From Lumbricus terrestris (Eukaryota; Annelida; Clitellata; Crassiclitellata; Lumbricidae), in NCBI GenBank assembly GCA_949752735.1, contig OX457036.1:88347987-88411986 (forward strand): a DNA stretch of 64,000 nucleotides, in the 5' to 3' direction. Positions 1 to 11,545 of this stretch are shown piece by piece; the stretch's first letter is position 1; the number at the start of each line of letters is the position of its first letter. Below the pieces are notes generated by a model. The model saw nothing but the letters and a program-made list of their open reading frames with translations. It did no database searches and had not been told where the DNA came from. The position numbers and the translations under genes were made by a program.

Positions 1-426
1 TATTGCGCCAACTATACGTACCGTACTGGTGGTTGATCAAACATGGATCACTGGCGCAATATGCATTAGGAATAAACTTAGATCTAGAAATGTGCATTTT
101 GTCTGTTTTTATCCTTAAGTGGGGCCTCATAATTGAAATTGCTTAGGGCCTCACTCTGTTCAAATCCGGCCCTGCTTGACGGTTTCTAAACCACAGGTCC
201 AAGAACAAGAGTCATTAGTGAGAGTATACATTACAGCTGACGTCAGCTAGTCACGTGACGGTTTAGAAAAAGGATGGTCCAGGAAAAGAGACGGTTCAGA
301 AAAAGGTGAGGGTTTAGAAGCAATGCTTTATCCCTACTCCCCACGCTGGCACCGACCGCATATAAATATATTTCACGCATGCGCGCTCAGCTATAATCTA
401 TTGAATTGGGGGGAAGAGCAAGCGTC
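1..426. other. Non-coding, transposon relics
   Basis: I see no gene here. Around 130-175 there is a degraded end of a hAT-like element (reads into TCCGGCCCTG, the same end found at 18871-18884). A TATA-like run (tataaatata) lies at about 361-370. Confidence 0.4.
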
Positions 427-597
427 ATGCATCGTCGGATGCAAGGAATGTGTGGATTAGTTATTCTCTTTGCTATTTTTTCTCGTGCATACGGATACAT
501 TCCAATGGCTATATCGGGAATTGCTAAGTCGAGTTTAGGCACTATATGTGATTACCTTATGCCGTGTCCTGTGCATACCAGCCCTGATGATAAGTGA
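427..597 (+). CDS. Doubtful small secreted-peptide ORF (56 codons)
   Basis: From the ATG at 427 there is a short ORF with a basic start (MHRRMQ) and a hydrophobic stretch (GLVILFAIF), which resembles a signal peptide, followed by about 30 residues with two cysteines. A TATA-like sequence lies roughly 60 bases upstream. The last codons and the stop fall within sequence (gatgataagtgac) that also starts the RT relics near 26000 and 38110, so the stop is probably borrowed from a transposon insertion. I do not recognise the peptide. It may be chance, or a broken first exon. Confidence 0.15.
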   Translation: MHRRMQGMCGLVILFAIFSRAYGYIPMAISGIAKSSLGTICDYLMPCPVHTSPDDK

Positions 598-725
598 CAT
601 GGGATTTGCGGATGATACGCCCCTCTGGCGGCACAAGCAAAAGGACTACAAGAGTCGATGACAAAAGTGGTACAAGTGATTCGGGGAATTGGGATGAGAA
701 TAAAAATAATGTACTAAAACCAATT
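584..725 (+). mobile_element. RTE-like LINE fragment
   Basis: This matches the starts of the longer copies at about 25955-26820 and 38060-38960 (shared gatttgcggatgata, encoding the reverse-transcriptase FADD motif). It is a short, frameshifted relic, probably part of intron 1 of gene E by position relative to the paralogous genes A and B. Confidence 0.6.
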
Positions 726-888
726 CGCGCACTTCAACGATTATATTGAATTAATTTATAGTTGTTCTATGGTCACGTGACGATGTCGCACGTTGTTATT
801 TTTGCGGATTAAAGTTTTCTTTCCTGGGTTGGCAGAAAAAACCCTCATGGACTATCATTTCTAATTTAAACGAGCGAAGTTAAACGTA

Positions 889-1566
889 ATGTCTAAATCG
901 GAAAAAATGGTTGCGGAACTGACAAAGGCTCTGCGCGAACGCCCAGTAATCGAAGCGATTGGGGCGATAATGGAAGAAAAGCTTGCGCCCGTTATGGCGG
1001 CTCTCCAGGTTGCCCGAAGGGAAAATGAGAAACTAACGAGTGACCTCTCCAAAGCAAACGAGAAAATAGACGAGCTTGAACGTCTCTCGAAAGCCGAAAA
1101 CCTCATTATCACCGGTCTGCCGTTCCAGTCATACGCGGAAGCGGCTGAACAGGCTCAAACAACCACCGAGAACAACAAGCAAACGGAAGAAGCAGTCGTT
1201 AATTTTCTACAAAATGAAATGAACATCCAGATCTCCTCGTCTGATATGTCTCTCGCCTACCGCCTTCGGAAGAAGGGAGGTAGTCACACGGAGCCACCTC
1301 CGATTCTGGTTCGTTTCACATCTAGAAAGGTCAGAGACTCGATCTACAACTCCCGACGGTCTCTGAAAAGCTCTGCAACCCGGGTCTATGTCAATGAGGA
1401 CCTAACGCGCTCAGCTGCACTGCTGTACTACCATGCCAGAAAATGTGTCAAGGATAAACATTTAGCCAGTGCCTGGACGATTGGAGGTCTCGTTTACGTA
1501 CGGCTCTCGCTCGACGCCAATGCCAAACCTCTTCGAGTCAGGTCACTGGGCGACCTTCCTCAATGA
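889..1566 (+). CDS. LINE ORF1 protein (nucleic-acid-binding, coiled coil)
   Basis: A 225-residue protein. Residues about 30-70 form a heptad-rich coiled coil (many E, K, L), followed by LIITGLPF and later ILVRFTSRKVRD and VYVNEDL. These are the strand motifs of the RRM-like domain seen in L1/Jockey/CR1 ORF1 proteins, which coat the element RNA. It is intact from ATG to TGA. The next ORF with element function starts about 870 bases downstream. Confidence 0.75.
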   Translation: MSKSEKMVAELTKALRERPVIEAIGAIMEEKLAPVMAALQVARRENEKLTSDLSKANEKIDELERLSKAENLIITGLPFQSYAEAAEQAQTTTENNKQTEEAVVNFLQNEMNIQISSSDMSLAYRLRKKGGSHTEPPPILVRFTSRKVRDSIYNSRRSLKSSATRVYVNEDLTRSAALLYYHARKCVKDKHLASAWTIGGLVYVRLSLDANAKPLRVRSLGDLPQ

Positions 1567-2439
1567 CTACCAACACGCCATCTTCTCACTTTTCTCGTGA
1601 CCGACACAGCGAGGAGACTTTTGGGCCACTGTATGTATGTATTTTCTTTTGGAGGACGAGATCTCCTAGATTCTCCTCGTGTTCAGGAGATCCTGAGTCA
1701 TTTTGTGAGGTTACCAAGTCCTGTAACTTTGAAGTTAATTTCATATCTACCTAATCCTACTATATTTACATTGGATCGCATAAGACTAATGTCGTGTACC
1801 TAACTGTGTGTGACTGAGATTTTCGTAGATTAATATCCGTGAAGGTTGAATCTTTGAATCGTGAACTCTTATATTAGCCAACCCAGGATGATATTCTGGA
1901 GTTTGTGACTTTTTTCTTTATTTTTTGGTCTAAATATAGCGACATTTCATCATGGTGATTGATTGGATCTCTAGGTCTAGGCCTACACTATGGTTGAAAC
2001 AACAGCTGTATTTTAGCTTTTGTAAAGTGCCATTTGTTTGCACTATTTTTGTTAGGATCTTTTGTCCTGTTATAATTCTTTGTATTAGTTATCTTATTGC
2101 TTTTTTCACTCGAAGGAGGTTTTGTGTTGCTGTTAGACATAATGATTTTGAACCGGTGGAGATGAAGTGTGTGGTGTCAATCTTCGTTAAATTTCGTACA
2201 CTTGATGGTTGTGCAGAAGACACTCCTGAACAGACGGCATGGTGTAAACTTGTGTTTTTTCTGTTGATTGCTTTCCTGTTCTGCCGAATAATGCTTGAAA
2301 GGGCAAATGCATGTATAACAATTCTTGAGCTTAGTTGGAGCCTTGTTACTTTCCTCTGCTTGAATCCATGGAGCGATGATAATTTACATATAGAAATTGT
2401 TGATCTCTTGGAACTAATGCTGCTGTCTTTACCAAGGTG

Positions 2440-4467
2440 ATGGCTGTGCTACAATCAAAATCTTCTATTTTCTCTTGCTTCTGCAAGGGAAGCTTAACGA
2501 GTCACTCTAGCGCATATCTCTCTTGCCAGTTATGTGGAAGGAGATCTTACCTGGGCTGCAAATGTCTGTTAGTCAATCAGGAGGCCTATTATTGTAGTGT
2601 TTGTTTACATGACATTTTTCCGTATAATCATATTACTGATGATGTTGAATTTAATATGGCGATAAAAGGGCTACCTTTTCTCCCTAATTTTGACTACTAT
2701 AAGGTTCAGAATGCTACTTTTGCTTTCAATAGATTCCCACACTGGGTGGGCCATGAATCGGACGTAGATGAATTTTACTATGACCAGTTGTCACAGCTTT
2801 ACGTTCAGTATCTTGACTCACCACAGTTAAGTGAGATATTAACTGCTGCTGAAAATGTAGATCTTTCACTTCTTCATATAAATGCTAGAAGTATTAGGAA
2901 AAACTCTAAGGTTATCAATATTGAGCTTGCCCAACTGAAATATAAATTTTCTATCGTGGCCATGTCTGAGACCTGGACAACGGATAGTGACTTGAATACG
3001 ACATTTATACCAGGATACACTATGCTCCTTAAATCCCGTTCTTTTGGCATGGGAGGGGGAGTTGGCCTATTTCTCAATGACATAACTGTTACTTCCTACT
3101 CAGAGAAATGTTATCCTACTGATGACCGACTAATGGAGACCTTGTTTATCCAGATTCCTAGTGCTGGTAAATCCATTATTGTTGGAGTGGTATACAAGCC
3201 TCCCAATGTGGACCTCTCATCCTTTAATACAGCCTTTGATAACCTCTTAGCTAGACTACACTCAGAAAGGAAACCTTGCTACTTACTAGGGGACTTTAAT
3301 GTTAACCTCTTGAATGCTGATAAGCACAGAGAAACTGAGAACTTCCTTAATCTACTCTACACATATGGCTTCTACCCATTAATTGACAAACCCACCCGCA
3401 TTACTCCTGATTCTGCAACGCTTATAGATAATATTTTCACAAATGTCCACCCGGCAGTGATTAAGAACTCCTTAATCTGGATTACAGATATCTCCGACCA
3501 CTTGCCTGTTTGCTGTACGACCCGTGTTACGCTTAATAAGCCACCTCTGGAAACAAATTCTTTACCTTTTAAAAGAATTATTAATGATACTTCGCTCCAG
3601 GATTTTAAACAAAAGTTGACACTTATTGACTGGGATATGACTGAGAATACTAATGCTAATAAATCTTTTGATGATTTTTTGGGCAAGTTTACCCAGTGCT
3701 ACAATCTTTGCTTTCCTTATAGACGGCTGGAAGGAAAATCAAATGCAAGTCGTAAAACTGATCTCCCATGGCTTACCTCGGCGCTGAAGAAATCTATTAA
3801 AAAGAAAAATAAAATGTACAAAGATTGTGTAAAGGTGGAAAATTCCAATAACAGGGTTCTGTTTAATAAATACAAAGCCTATCGGAATAAGCTTTTATCA
3901 CTGCTGAGGGCAGCCGAGAAAGGCTATTATGCTAATAAACTTCAACTCCATAGAAATAACCTACATAAAGTTTGGCTAACCATTAATTCAATCATTGGGA
4001 AGAGTGCTTTTACTCCTAAGATATCTGAAATTGACCATGGTGGAACTAGGGTCACTGATCCTAAAGTTATAACTGTGGGCTTCAACAACTATTTTAGTAA
4101 TATAGGCCCTAACTTAGCAAAGACCATTGCGCCAGTTAATACTAAGCCTCAGGACTACCTAAAGTCCAGAACCACCCAATCTATTTTCTTTACCCCTGTA
4201 ACGCCCCCTGAAATTATAGACACTATTGCTCTAATGAATAATTCTCAGAGCAGGGGCCATGATGATATCTCAACCATGATTTTAAAACATTGCTCCTTTG
4301 AAGTTTCTTCTGATTTAGCTGATGTTTTCAACCAGTCTTTAATGCAAGGTATTTTCCCAGACCCACTGAAAATAGCAAAAATCATTCCAGTCTTTAAGTC
4401 TGGAGATAAATTAAAGGTCTCTAATTATCGTCCCATATCTATCTTATCACCTTCTCCAAACTGCTAG
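2440..4467 (+). pseudogene. LINE ORF2, 5' part: zinc finger, APE endonuclease, start of RT
   Basis: From the N-terminus: a Cys-rich PHD-like finger (CQLCGRR to YCSVCLHDIFPYN, about residues 25-70), then an AP-endonuclease domain with its hallmarks LHINARS, SETW, GDFNVNL and SDHLPV, then the start of reverse transcriptase (NYRPISIL). The frame ends at 4467, immediately after a one-base loss in a T run near 4452. The remaining RT continues in another frame from about 4453 to 5732. The encoded function is target nicking and reverse transcription of the element's own RNA. As it stands the polyprotein is interrupted. Confidence 0.85.
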
Positions 4468-5732
4468 AAAAAATTGTCTACACTAGGCTTACCACTTTTG
4501 TGCAACACAATGATCTGCTTGCAGATACCCAGTATGGATTCAGGAAAAATCTATCTACAGAATTGGCCTTAATTGATCTTACTAACCAAATTAGTAAATC
4601 CTTAGATGATCATCAGACTACAATTGGAATCTTTCTGGATCTCTCGAAGGCCTTTGACACTGTGAACCATGAAATACTTTTGCATAAACTTGAACACTAC
4701 GGAATACGGGGTACCCCTCTAAAGTGGTTCACTAGTTATTTATCTAATAGATACCAATATGTTTCTCTCAATAATACCTCTTCATCTTTCTTACCTATAA
4801 TATGCGGCGTCCCGCAGGGCTCAATTCTCGGCCCCCTCCTATTTCTTTTGTATGTAAATGATATACAATCTGTGACCGACTTGAACTTGATCATGTTTGC
4901 AGACGATACAAACATTTTTGCAACTGGTCATTGTCCTATCCTTTTGGCTGCATCATTAGATAGTAAACTGGAGGAAATTTGTCATTGGTTCGCAGCTAAC
5001 TTACTTTCTCTGAACCTGCAAAAAACTTGCTTTATGGTATTTACTAGAAAAATGTTTTCTGATACTGATGTTAATATTACTATAAACGGAGTTTCTTTGA
5101 ATCGAGTGCATGAAATCAAATTTCTTGGAGTGGTGTTTTCTGATGACCTTAAATGGAAGAAACATGTAGATATGGTAGTCAACAAGGTATCTAAAATCGT
5201 GGGCATACTCTATAGGGTTGGCCATATTCTTGATGCCGATAAATTAAAACTACTATACCACACTTTACTGGAGCCACACTTGACATACTGCTTCTCTGTA
5301 TGGTCGTCACCGCATAAAACTGGGAATTTAGACCGTATCCTGAGGCTCCAGAAAGCTGCCGTAAGAATTATTACCTGTTCCAGTTACCTTTCTCATTCAA
5401 ATCCCTTGTTTTATAAGCTGAAAATATTAAAAATTTATGAATTATCCCATTTATCGAAACTTGTGTTCATGTTCAAGTCTGTACACAACTTGTTACCTAA
5501 TCAATTTTGTAATTATTTTATGACAGTTGATCAAACCCATTCTTACAATACCAGGACCGCGTCCAACTATGTTGTCCCTTATGCACGAACTGCCTCCAGA
5601 GCACATAACCTCCAGGTTCTGGGTCCTCGTTTATGGAATTCCCTACCTGATGACCTTAAACGAGAAATATTTTTACCTGCATTTAAAAGGGGAGTGAAAT
5701 CAGACTTTTTGCTGAAATATACTGAATGCTAA
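4453..5732 (+). pseudogene. LINE ORF2, 3' part: reverse transcriptase
   Basis: This continues ORF2 after the frameshift; the first ATG in frame is at 4509 or earlier. RT motifs are in order: GFRKNLST, FLDLSKAFDTVNH (motif A), GVPQGSILGPLLF (motif B), FADDTN (catalytic motif C), KFLGVV, then a C-terminal region with RLQKAAVRII and LGPRLWNSLP typical of the thumb and C-terminal part of CR1/Jockey-type RTs. All catalytic aspartates are present. Confidence 0.85.
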
Positions 5733-6180
5733 ACAGGTCTTTCTAAACAATTCATCGCTTAACTTTGTACCGATTACCTTGCTGTTATGCATACCTCAGC
5801 ACCTTTTCTTTTTAGTTTCAGTTCTTGTTTTCTTAATTTTGTTTTCATATATCCTTTTTTTACTAGGCTAGGTACTGCACCTGTGTTTCAATTTAATTTT
5901 GTTTTATAATTTTGTACTGATTGTGCTGCTACTTTGTTGTATAATATTGGTCAGTGCTAACATTCATATGGTCTCAACAGAACTTTTTTGTTTACAACTG
6001 TGTGACATGTATCGTTGACTGAAATGTAAATGTAATTTAGGGGCCAGGTTGATATAAGCTTTTAGCTTTTTCAGGGCTTCCTGTTGCTCAGAGACCGTTT
6101 CTGTATCTACTAATTGTACACATGTTCTTTTTGTTTCTTTGGCAATAAATAAATAAATAAAAAAAATTAAAAAAAATGGT

Positions 6181-7379
6181 TTACCTAGCTCGTAAACAAT
6201 GACCTCGTTAAATAAAATGGCGTCAGTCGAGAAGAACTCGAAAGTTACAAGAAGCCCATGGGCGTCTTGAATGCATACTAAGCAGTAAGCATAAAGATCA
6301 CAAGATGCCCATGAGCGTCGTGGTTACCATTCACGAATGGTCAAGAATCGGTACCTACCATGACACCACCTTTTACTCATCAAGATTCTGAGCCCTCAGA
6401 TTTACAAGTGTTTATTGAATGCTACGAGGGAGAAATGGATATAGCCTAATGCAGGAAGTGTAAGCGTTATTGTCATTAAGAATGCATACCTACAGATGGA
6501 TAAACATCCAAGAGATTGGTGTGCGAATTTTTTCGTTAGCCAGTATTTAAAGTGAAAATGACAATAATGACTTACAAGTTACAACATGAGGTTGAAGATT
6601 TTGCTTCTCGTGTTTTTATTTGCTTTGTTGCTCTAGGATCTTTTAGTCTTGGTTCAATTTGTTTAGCTCTTATGCAGTTTATTGATTTAGTCTAAAATGC
6701 ATGATTGCAATAACACTTGTTTTAGTCAATTTCCACTGCTCCAAGATCCTACGGGCGTCTTGTAGCATAGGGTTTCTAAGACACATAGTTTGAAGGTGTA
6801 TACTTTTTAAAATCTACACATATACCGTAATTTCATTGAATTAAGTTGTATAATCTTAGTTGATGTCATTGCTTCATTAATGATTACTCTCTGCATTAGG
6901 GTCGGACAGGTTCTTCTTTTGAAATCCACACAGAAGAAAAGTGCAATTTTCGTTAGCATGAGCATATTGGAGCACGCTCCCCTACTCACTTTTACTACGG
7001 CATCGCTAGGACTCAGCTAGTTCTGCTGCCAGACTGATAAGACGACTTATTCGCTCGTTCCACATCTCTGCGTTCACGTTTGTACTTTCATTTGTTTCCC
7101 ATTATTGCTAAGATTGAACTCAGCCGCTCGTATACTGCCGAGCTCCCAAGTGTCTAAATGACCCCATCTGTCTGCCGACCACGCAATCTCTTCACCCACT
7201 CCACTTCCTTGACAGGCATGATCTGTTCGTCCAGCGAGCTAGAAAGTAGCAACGCCATTGCTTAAATGCGAGAATTTTTTCATTGGCCCTGCAACAGCAC
7301 TGTGAAATCCTCCTCCCTATTAACTGGTATGCCAAGTGTCCAATGTCATTGTGTCAAAACCACTTTCTTATCGGCTGGT
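6181..7379. other. No gene seen; intron-like sequence of gene E
   Basis: I find no supportable coding sequence. From about 7010 the sequence matches intron 1 of genes A and B (near 27860-28200 and 39370-39720; shared wording such as tgaccccatct.tctgccgacc), so it belongs to the duplicated unit of gene E. Confidence 0.45.
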
Positions 7380-7384
7380 CTTTC

Positions 7385-7475
7385 GCACTGTAATGTAATG
7401 TAAATCTTCGAGAATTTCTCAGCGCCCACAAAAGTCACGTCAGGGAGACCAGCTTATTCACCGGCAATAATGGGA
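7385..7475 (-). mobile_element. LINE 3'-tail fragment (ATTACG-tail family)
   Basis: The segment reading tcagcgcccacaaaagtcacgt then accagcttattca is the reverse of the 3' end found at 15740-15800 and again at 29275-29330. Only the terminal part of the LINE is present. Confidence 0.5.
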
Positions 7476-7791
7476 GATCAAATCAAGTCCGCAATAGCCA
7501 GAGCTGCCGTTTTCGTTCCGGTGCCAGGTCAAAATCCGGGGAGTATCTATGATTAGTGTGCTCTACGCGATGTGCCATATAAAATAATTGGTACAATACA
7601 ATGCAAGACGGAATGTCTGGCACTGCAATCGATAAAGCAGCACACGAGTCCCTTATTCATGTCTTATCGTCTCTCATACAAATGGTCATCTTTTGATTCC
7701 TTCGTTGAATCAGTATAGGAAATATGCAAGATTTAAGATTTTTATGGAAACCGTCGCTTCGAAACAAGCTGACCATAGCCTACATCAGGCG

Positions 7792-8064
7792 CAGTGGCGG
7801 CGCCAGGATTTCAGCTTGAAGGGGGGGTTGAATTTGCGGGTGCGGGAGAAAATTTTCCGTTTTTCTAGTCATTTTGTCGAAATCTTGGAAAACGGTCCCT
7901 TTTCATTTCCGCCAAACTGTCTGGCAAATCTCGTGCGTACCTTTACCGTACATTTTGGGGGGTTAAAGGGGGTTAATTGTCCAAATATTGCATTTTCACA
8001 TGGGAACAAATGGATGGCCTTTTTAGGGGGCTTAGCCTCCCTATCCCCCCTAGCGCCGCTAATG
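7792..8064. mobile_element. hAT-like MITE with CAGTGGCGG ends
   Basis: It begins CAGTGGCGGCGCCAGG and ends TAGCGCCGCTAATG, an imperfect inverse of the start (12 of 14). Related copies lie at 43102-43319 and 49628-49855. The CAGTG start is typical of hAT elements. It has no coding capacity. Confidence 0.65.
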
Positions 8065-8769
8065 ATAAGCACCTTATTTAACCCTTTCGTGTCCCTTGTT
8101 TCCATATGGCAACACAGCTAATTAAAGTTATTATTTTTCTTATGCAACGTTTTTAAACAGAATTTGAAGCAGCATTAGCTACATCTATGATGGCTAAAGG
8201 TAATTATTGCCCTAGGAAGTATCTTTGTGGCAATTATGTTCTACTATTATGATCTTGAAGTCAGTGTGATTTCCGATTTTCAAAGGTCAATTTTGTTGAT
8301 TTAATTTCTTTTTACTGATAAATGCTAAGAAAGAGTAAAAAATATTTTAAGAGTAGGCATAGATCAGTATTCAACTCTGACTTGCTATAAATTCACTGTT
8401 TTGTGTAAATTTGCAAAATCGGTTAGTTTTATATCGGTTGCCATTTGGCAACAATGGGAAGCTATGGATGTGTAGCATAATGTTGTCTGATTTGGCACAT
8501 TATATAAACAGCTAAAGTTTGTGTGTTTGAACATAAAATAATAAGATTGATTCATGGATGTGTGAAATCCTCACAGAAAAAGGTTTAGAATGTGGTTTAT
8601 CCATATTTGGCAATATGGGATGAATGCTTTTACTGCACGATGGATGCCGATTTAGACGGGAGAGTTTCATGCTATGGCAGGTGTTGGGATCAGCTGATAC
8701 ATTCTAGATGCCGATGCTCTCGTGCAGAAACTGAGTCTGAAGGTGGCGATGTACCACTTTCTAGACTGA

Positions 8770-9030
8770 AAGAGGTGGGTGGGGTGGGGTGGGGTGGGGT
8801 GGGGTGGAGAATGGTGGGGTGGCGGTGTGTGGGGTAGGGTAGGGTGAGGGTGGATGGAGTGGGGTGGGTGGCCCAGGTGAGAGGGGTGGGGAAGGGTTGG
8901 GAGGGTGGTGAGGGGTGGGGTTTGGACGGGCTTGGGTTGGGTGGGGTGGCCTGGGATGGGGTCAGGTGGGGTGGGCTGGGGTGGAGCTGGGTGGGTTTGG
9001 AAGCGGGCGGTTGGGGAGCTTGCAGTGAGG
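8770..9030 (+). repeat. G-rich minisatellite (GGGGT type)
   Basis: Many tracts of three or four G separated by T, GT or GGT on the plus strand, beginning with tandem GGGGT units at about 8776-8805. Long Pro-rich ORFs on the opposite strand are a by-product of composition. Confidence 0.8.
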
Positions 9031-9224
9031 ATGGACTAGTAAGGTATTGGCTGGGAGCGGGACAAATCCTATATTTCCCGGGCACCCCAACTAGTTGCCC
9101 ATATAGGTGTTGAGTCGACACTGTTGACCTCAGTGTACAGTGGTACCACAGGATATTCTGGTTGGTTTTGAATGCTGCCTGTGTCAATGGCTGGATTCTT
9201 TACTAATGCTACTACTCAAAAGGG

Positions 9225-9475
9225 GTTTGCTTGGGATGGGATGGGGAGGGTGGGCTGTGGTGGGAAATAGTGGGGTGGCGGTGGGTAGGGTAAGGTGAGG
9301 GTGGGGTGGATAGAGTGGGGTGGGTGGCCCGAGTGAGGGAGGGTTGTGGTGGGGTGGTGGCCCGGGTGGTTCAGGTGGTGTGGGCTGGGGTGGCGCTGGG
9401 TGGGTTGGGGAGCTGGGTTGGGTGGGGTGGGCTGGGGTGGGGTGGGCTGGGTGGGTTGGGGAGCTGGCTCCACTC
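9225..9475 (+). repeat. Second G-rich minisatellite block
   Basis: This block is a diverged duplicate of the one at 8770-9030, with the same order of sub-motifs (ggggtggcggtg, agggtgaggg, gtggcccg.gtgag). The 200 bases between the two blocks are of normal composition. Confidence 0.8.
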
Positions 9476-10116
9476 ACTGAAATGAGCTTGGACAGCATCG
9501 GACACCTGTTTTTTATAGATCAGACAAGGGGCACTGTAGAAATTTCGATAAATCCATCATTCATACCACGTATGACAAGTGCGATGTCAATCTGTGCCCC
9601 ATGTCTAAAAAAGAACTGCTATACTTAGATAAGTCATAAATTGTCATGTGAAATAATAGACATGCAATATGCAGTCGTTTTCAGGTTTCTTATGCTATTT
9701 GACATGTTACTCTATCATTGTTGCCATATGGAAACTTTTCCATGCATTCCCCTTGTTGCCAAATGGCAACACTAATTAATTTTAATTAGGCATTGCCTAA
9801 TTACTAAATATTTTTTATGGCACAACATATTGGTCATATCTCTTCAAAAAACACTTCAAATATTTTTTGGCTGCTCTAGAAATAATTCGGACACGAAAGG
9901 GTTAATAAACATTATTGGCAATATTCGTGCAAAACAAGCAACGAGAATTTTTTTATTATATAAAAAAAATTCGTTACTTGAAAAGAATATAATTATTCAA
10001 AATTAATTATTTAGACTTTACTAATAAGTGTTCGGGCATAGTCTAACTGAGATTATAGACACATGATTGTAAAGTGACATAAAAGGTTAAAATAATTTTT
10101 CAAGAGTTGTTTTTAC

Positions 10117-10458
10117 CTCAAAGTGATTGCATCCTGGTATTACAGTGCAGTTGATGGGTGTATGATGGAACAGTTCACACCGTCTGAGATCTTCTCTGTA
10201 GTTGTAGTTCGTACAGTTGTCATCTCGAGTACACTGCATGGCACATTGCGCTGCAGAAGGGATGCAGGTATTGCTATCACCGGTTAAACGAGGCAGCTGG
10301 TCAAAACCAATGACCATCGTTGGTTCATCGATAGCACAGAGAGCAGTTCCGTTAAATAAACGGGTGGTCTTGAATACCTTAGCTTCAGTGAAGTACCTTT
10401 CTGTGGTAAGAACCCCTAGGCAGAAAATAATCAGAGGCTGATAGATTGGAGGAAACAT
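10117..10458 (-). CDS. Gene E exon 1: signal peptide plus PAN/Apple-like domain
   Basis: The first exon of a secreted protein, ATG at 10458. The first 25 or so residues have a hydrophobic core (IIFCLGVLT) as a signal peptide. The remainder holds 8 cysteines in a PAN/Apple-like arrangement (CIPSAAQCAMQC, DDNCTNYNY, RRCELF, NCTVIPGC). It ends at a consensus donor (GAG/GTAAAA), phase 0, after exactly 342 nt, identical in length to the paralogous exons at 28837, 41352 and 51642. I cannot find hinge, Ig or CTLD exons for this copy between 10117 and 1. They are lost or lie beyond the left edge; a 5.4-kb LINE sits in this region. Confidence 0.8.
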
Positions 10459-10571
10459 TGCCTTGCTGTGATTTCAAACAACTGAGTTCATCGGCTGTCA
10501 GACATTTAATGACGACAGTTAGAATGCACGAATCAAGCAGAATGTCGCAAAAAATGAGCAATCTGCAGCAG

Positions 10572-10586
10572 TGGCCTATAATACAC
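10572..10586 (-). promoter_or_regulatory. TATA-like element of gene E
   Basis: On the minus strand the sequence reads GTATTATAGG about 120 bases upstream of the ATG. An ATTATA or TTTATA core occurs at the equivalent place in genes A, B and C (about 121, 121 and 127 bases from the ATG in E, B and C). Confidence 0.35.
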
Positions 10587-10619
10587 TCCATGACGACTAG
10601 CCAATCTATTTGTTGCTAA

Positions 10620-11220
10620 CGCTTGCATTCATCACTGACACTACCAGCGTTACCGAAGTCAACAAGCATTGTGCTCTTCGCTGCATGAATCAGTTAATCG
10701 ATTGCTATGATATCCTTCTATAGACTAGACACTGAATCAATGAGAGAAATACAATGAAACTAACAATATTACTGTAGGCCTACTCCCTCAAAAAGCCGGA
10801 AGTTAGTTGATGCGCTTATGGTTCTCTTTTCATATTGGCCGCAGTTTAAAAAATTGCCTAGAAATTGACGGCGGACCAAAACATAATATTATTATGTAGG
10901 CTATTGCAGTGGCGGCGCCAGACACTTTTTATAGTCAGGGAATAGCCAGGTCATTCACACAAGTAACCAGGGCAGAGTCACAGAGGGCGAGTCGCGTGCT
11001 CGGTAGTACGGACGTACATGGGCCTATAATTTGGCGCTATCGCGCTCGCCATAAATCACCAGTGATGTCACAGCTGGTTTCCCCACTAGATCTGGGTTTT
11101 TGGCCTTCGTCTGGATTTCTGGATTAAGCGGTCAAACGGGTAGAGCGCGAAGGGTGAACAGAGAAGTTCTTAGTTGAGAAGTGGATGGTTCAGAGTCCCG
11201 TCACCACAGGAAGCAGCTTC
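10620..11220. other. Upstream region of gene E, no gene
   Basis: The first 250 bases match the upstream regions of genes A, B and C (for example atcgattgctatgatatc near 10697). A stray hAT-like end (CAGTGGCGGCGCCAG) starts at about 10907. I see nothing coding. Confidence 0.5.
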
Positions 11221-11221
11221 A

Positions 11222-11545
11222 GAACATTCTCTGTCTCTGTGTCAGTCTTTGTCTCTCCGTCTATGTCTATCTGTCTGTCGATCTGTCTGTTTCTGTGTGT
11301 CTCTCTCTGTGTGTGCTGTCTGTATCTTTCTGTGTCTGTCTCACTCTGTCTGTCTGTCCCTGTATGTCTGTTTCTGTCTCTGTCTGTCTGTCTCTCATTT
11401 ATCTCTCTTTCTCTCTCTGTCTGACTATCCCCCTCTCACCCTATCTCTATCTCTGTCTGTCTCGGTCTGTCTGTCTCTCCATCTGTCTGTATATAAAGAA
11501 AGAGACAGACTTAGGCTACAGACAGATATATATATATATATATGC
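11222..11545 (+). repeat. TCTG/TGTC microsatellite, then TA repeat
   Basis: Degenerate TCTG and TCTC units run to about 11495, followed by a short TA run at 11526-11545. The Ser/Cys/Leu-rich ORFs across it are low-complexity translations. Confidence 0.85.

Larger units (their letters stand above)
770..6180 (+). mobile_element. Near-complete APE-type non-LTR retrotransposon (CR1/Jockey-like)
   Basis: The element carries an ORF1 (889-1566), a long inter-ORF region, and an ORF2 (2440-5732) with endonuclease and reverse transcriptase, then a 3' UTR of about 400 bases and a tail of AATAAATAAATAAA followed by A-rich sequence ending near 6177. The 5' end is not sharply defined; I place it near 770 because the RTE relic stops just before. 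ORF2 has one visible frameshift near 4452. The otherwise open frames suggest a young insertion. Clade assignment (CR1, L2 or Jockey group) is by motif style only. Confidence 0.85.

Noticed and set aside
1952..2440. 162-residue ORF between ORF1 and ORF2 of the LINE
   Set aside because: Low-complexity Phe/Leu/Val composition without known LINE motifs; probably the inter-ORF spacer.
8690..9498. Pro/His/Thr-rich minus-strand ORFs
   Set aside because: They are the complement of the G-rich minisatellites and have no independent support.
10217..10441. Plus-strand ORFs antisense to PAN exons (also at 41452-41676)
   Set aside because: They lie opposite exons with conserved cysteines, signal peptides and splice sites, and recur only because the exons are duplicated.
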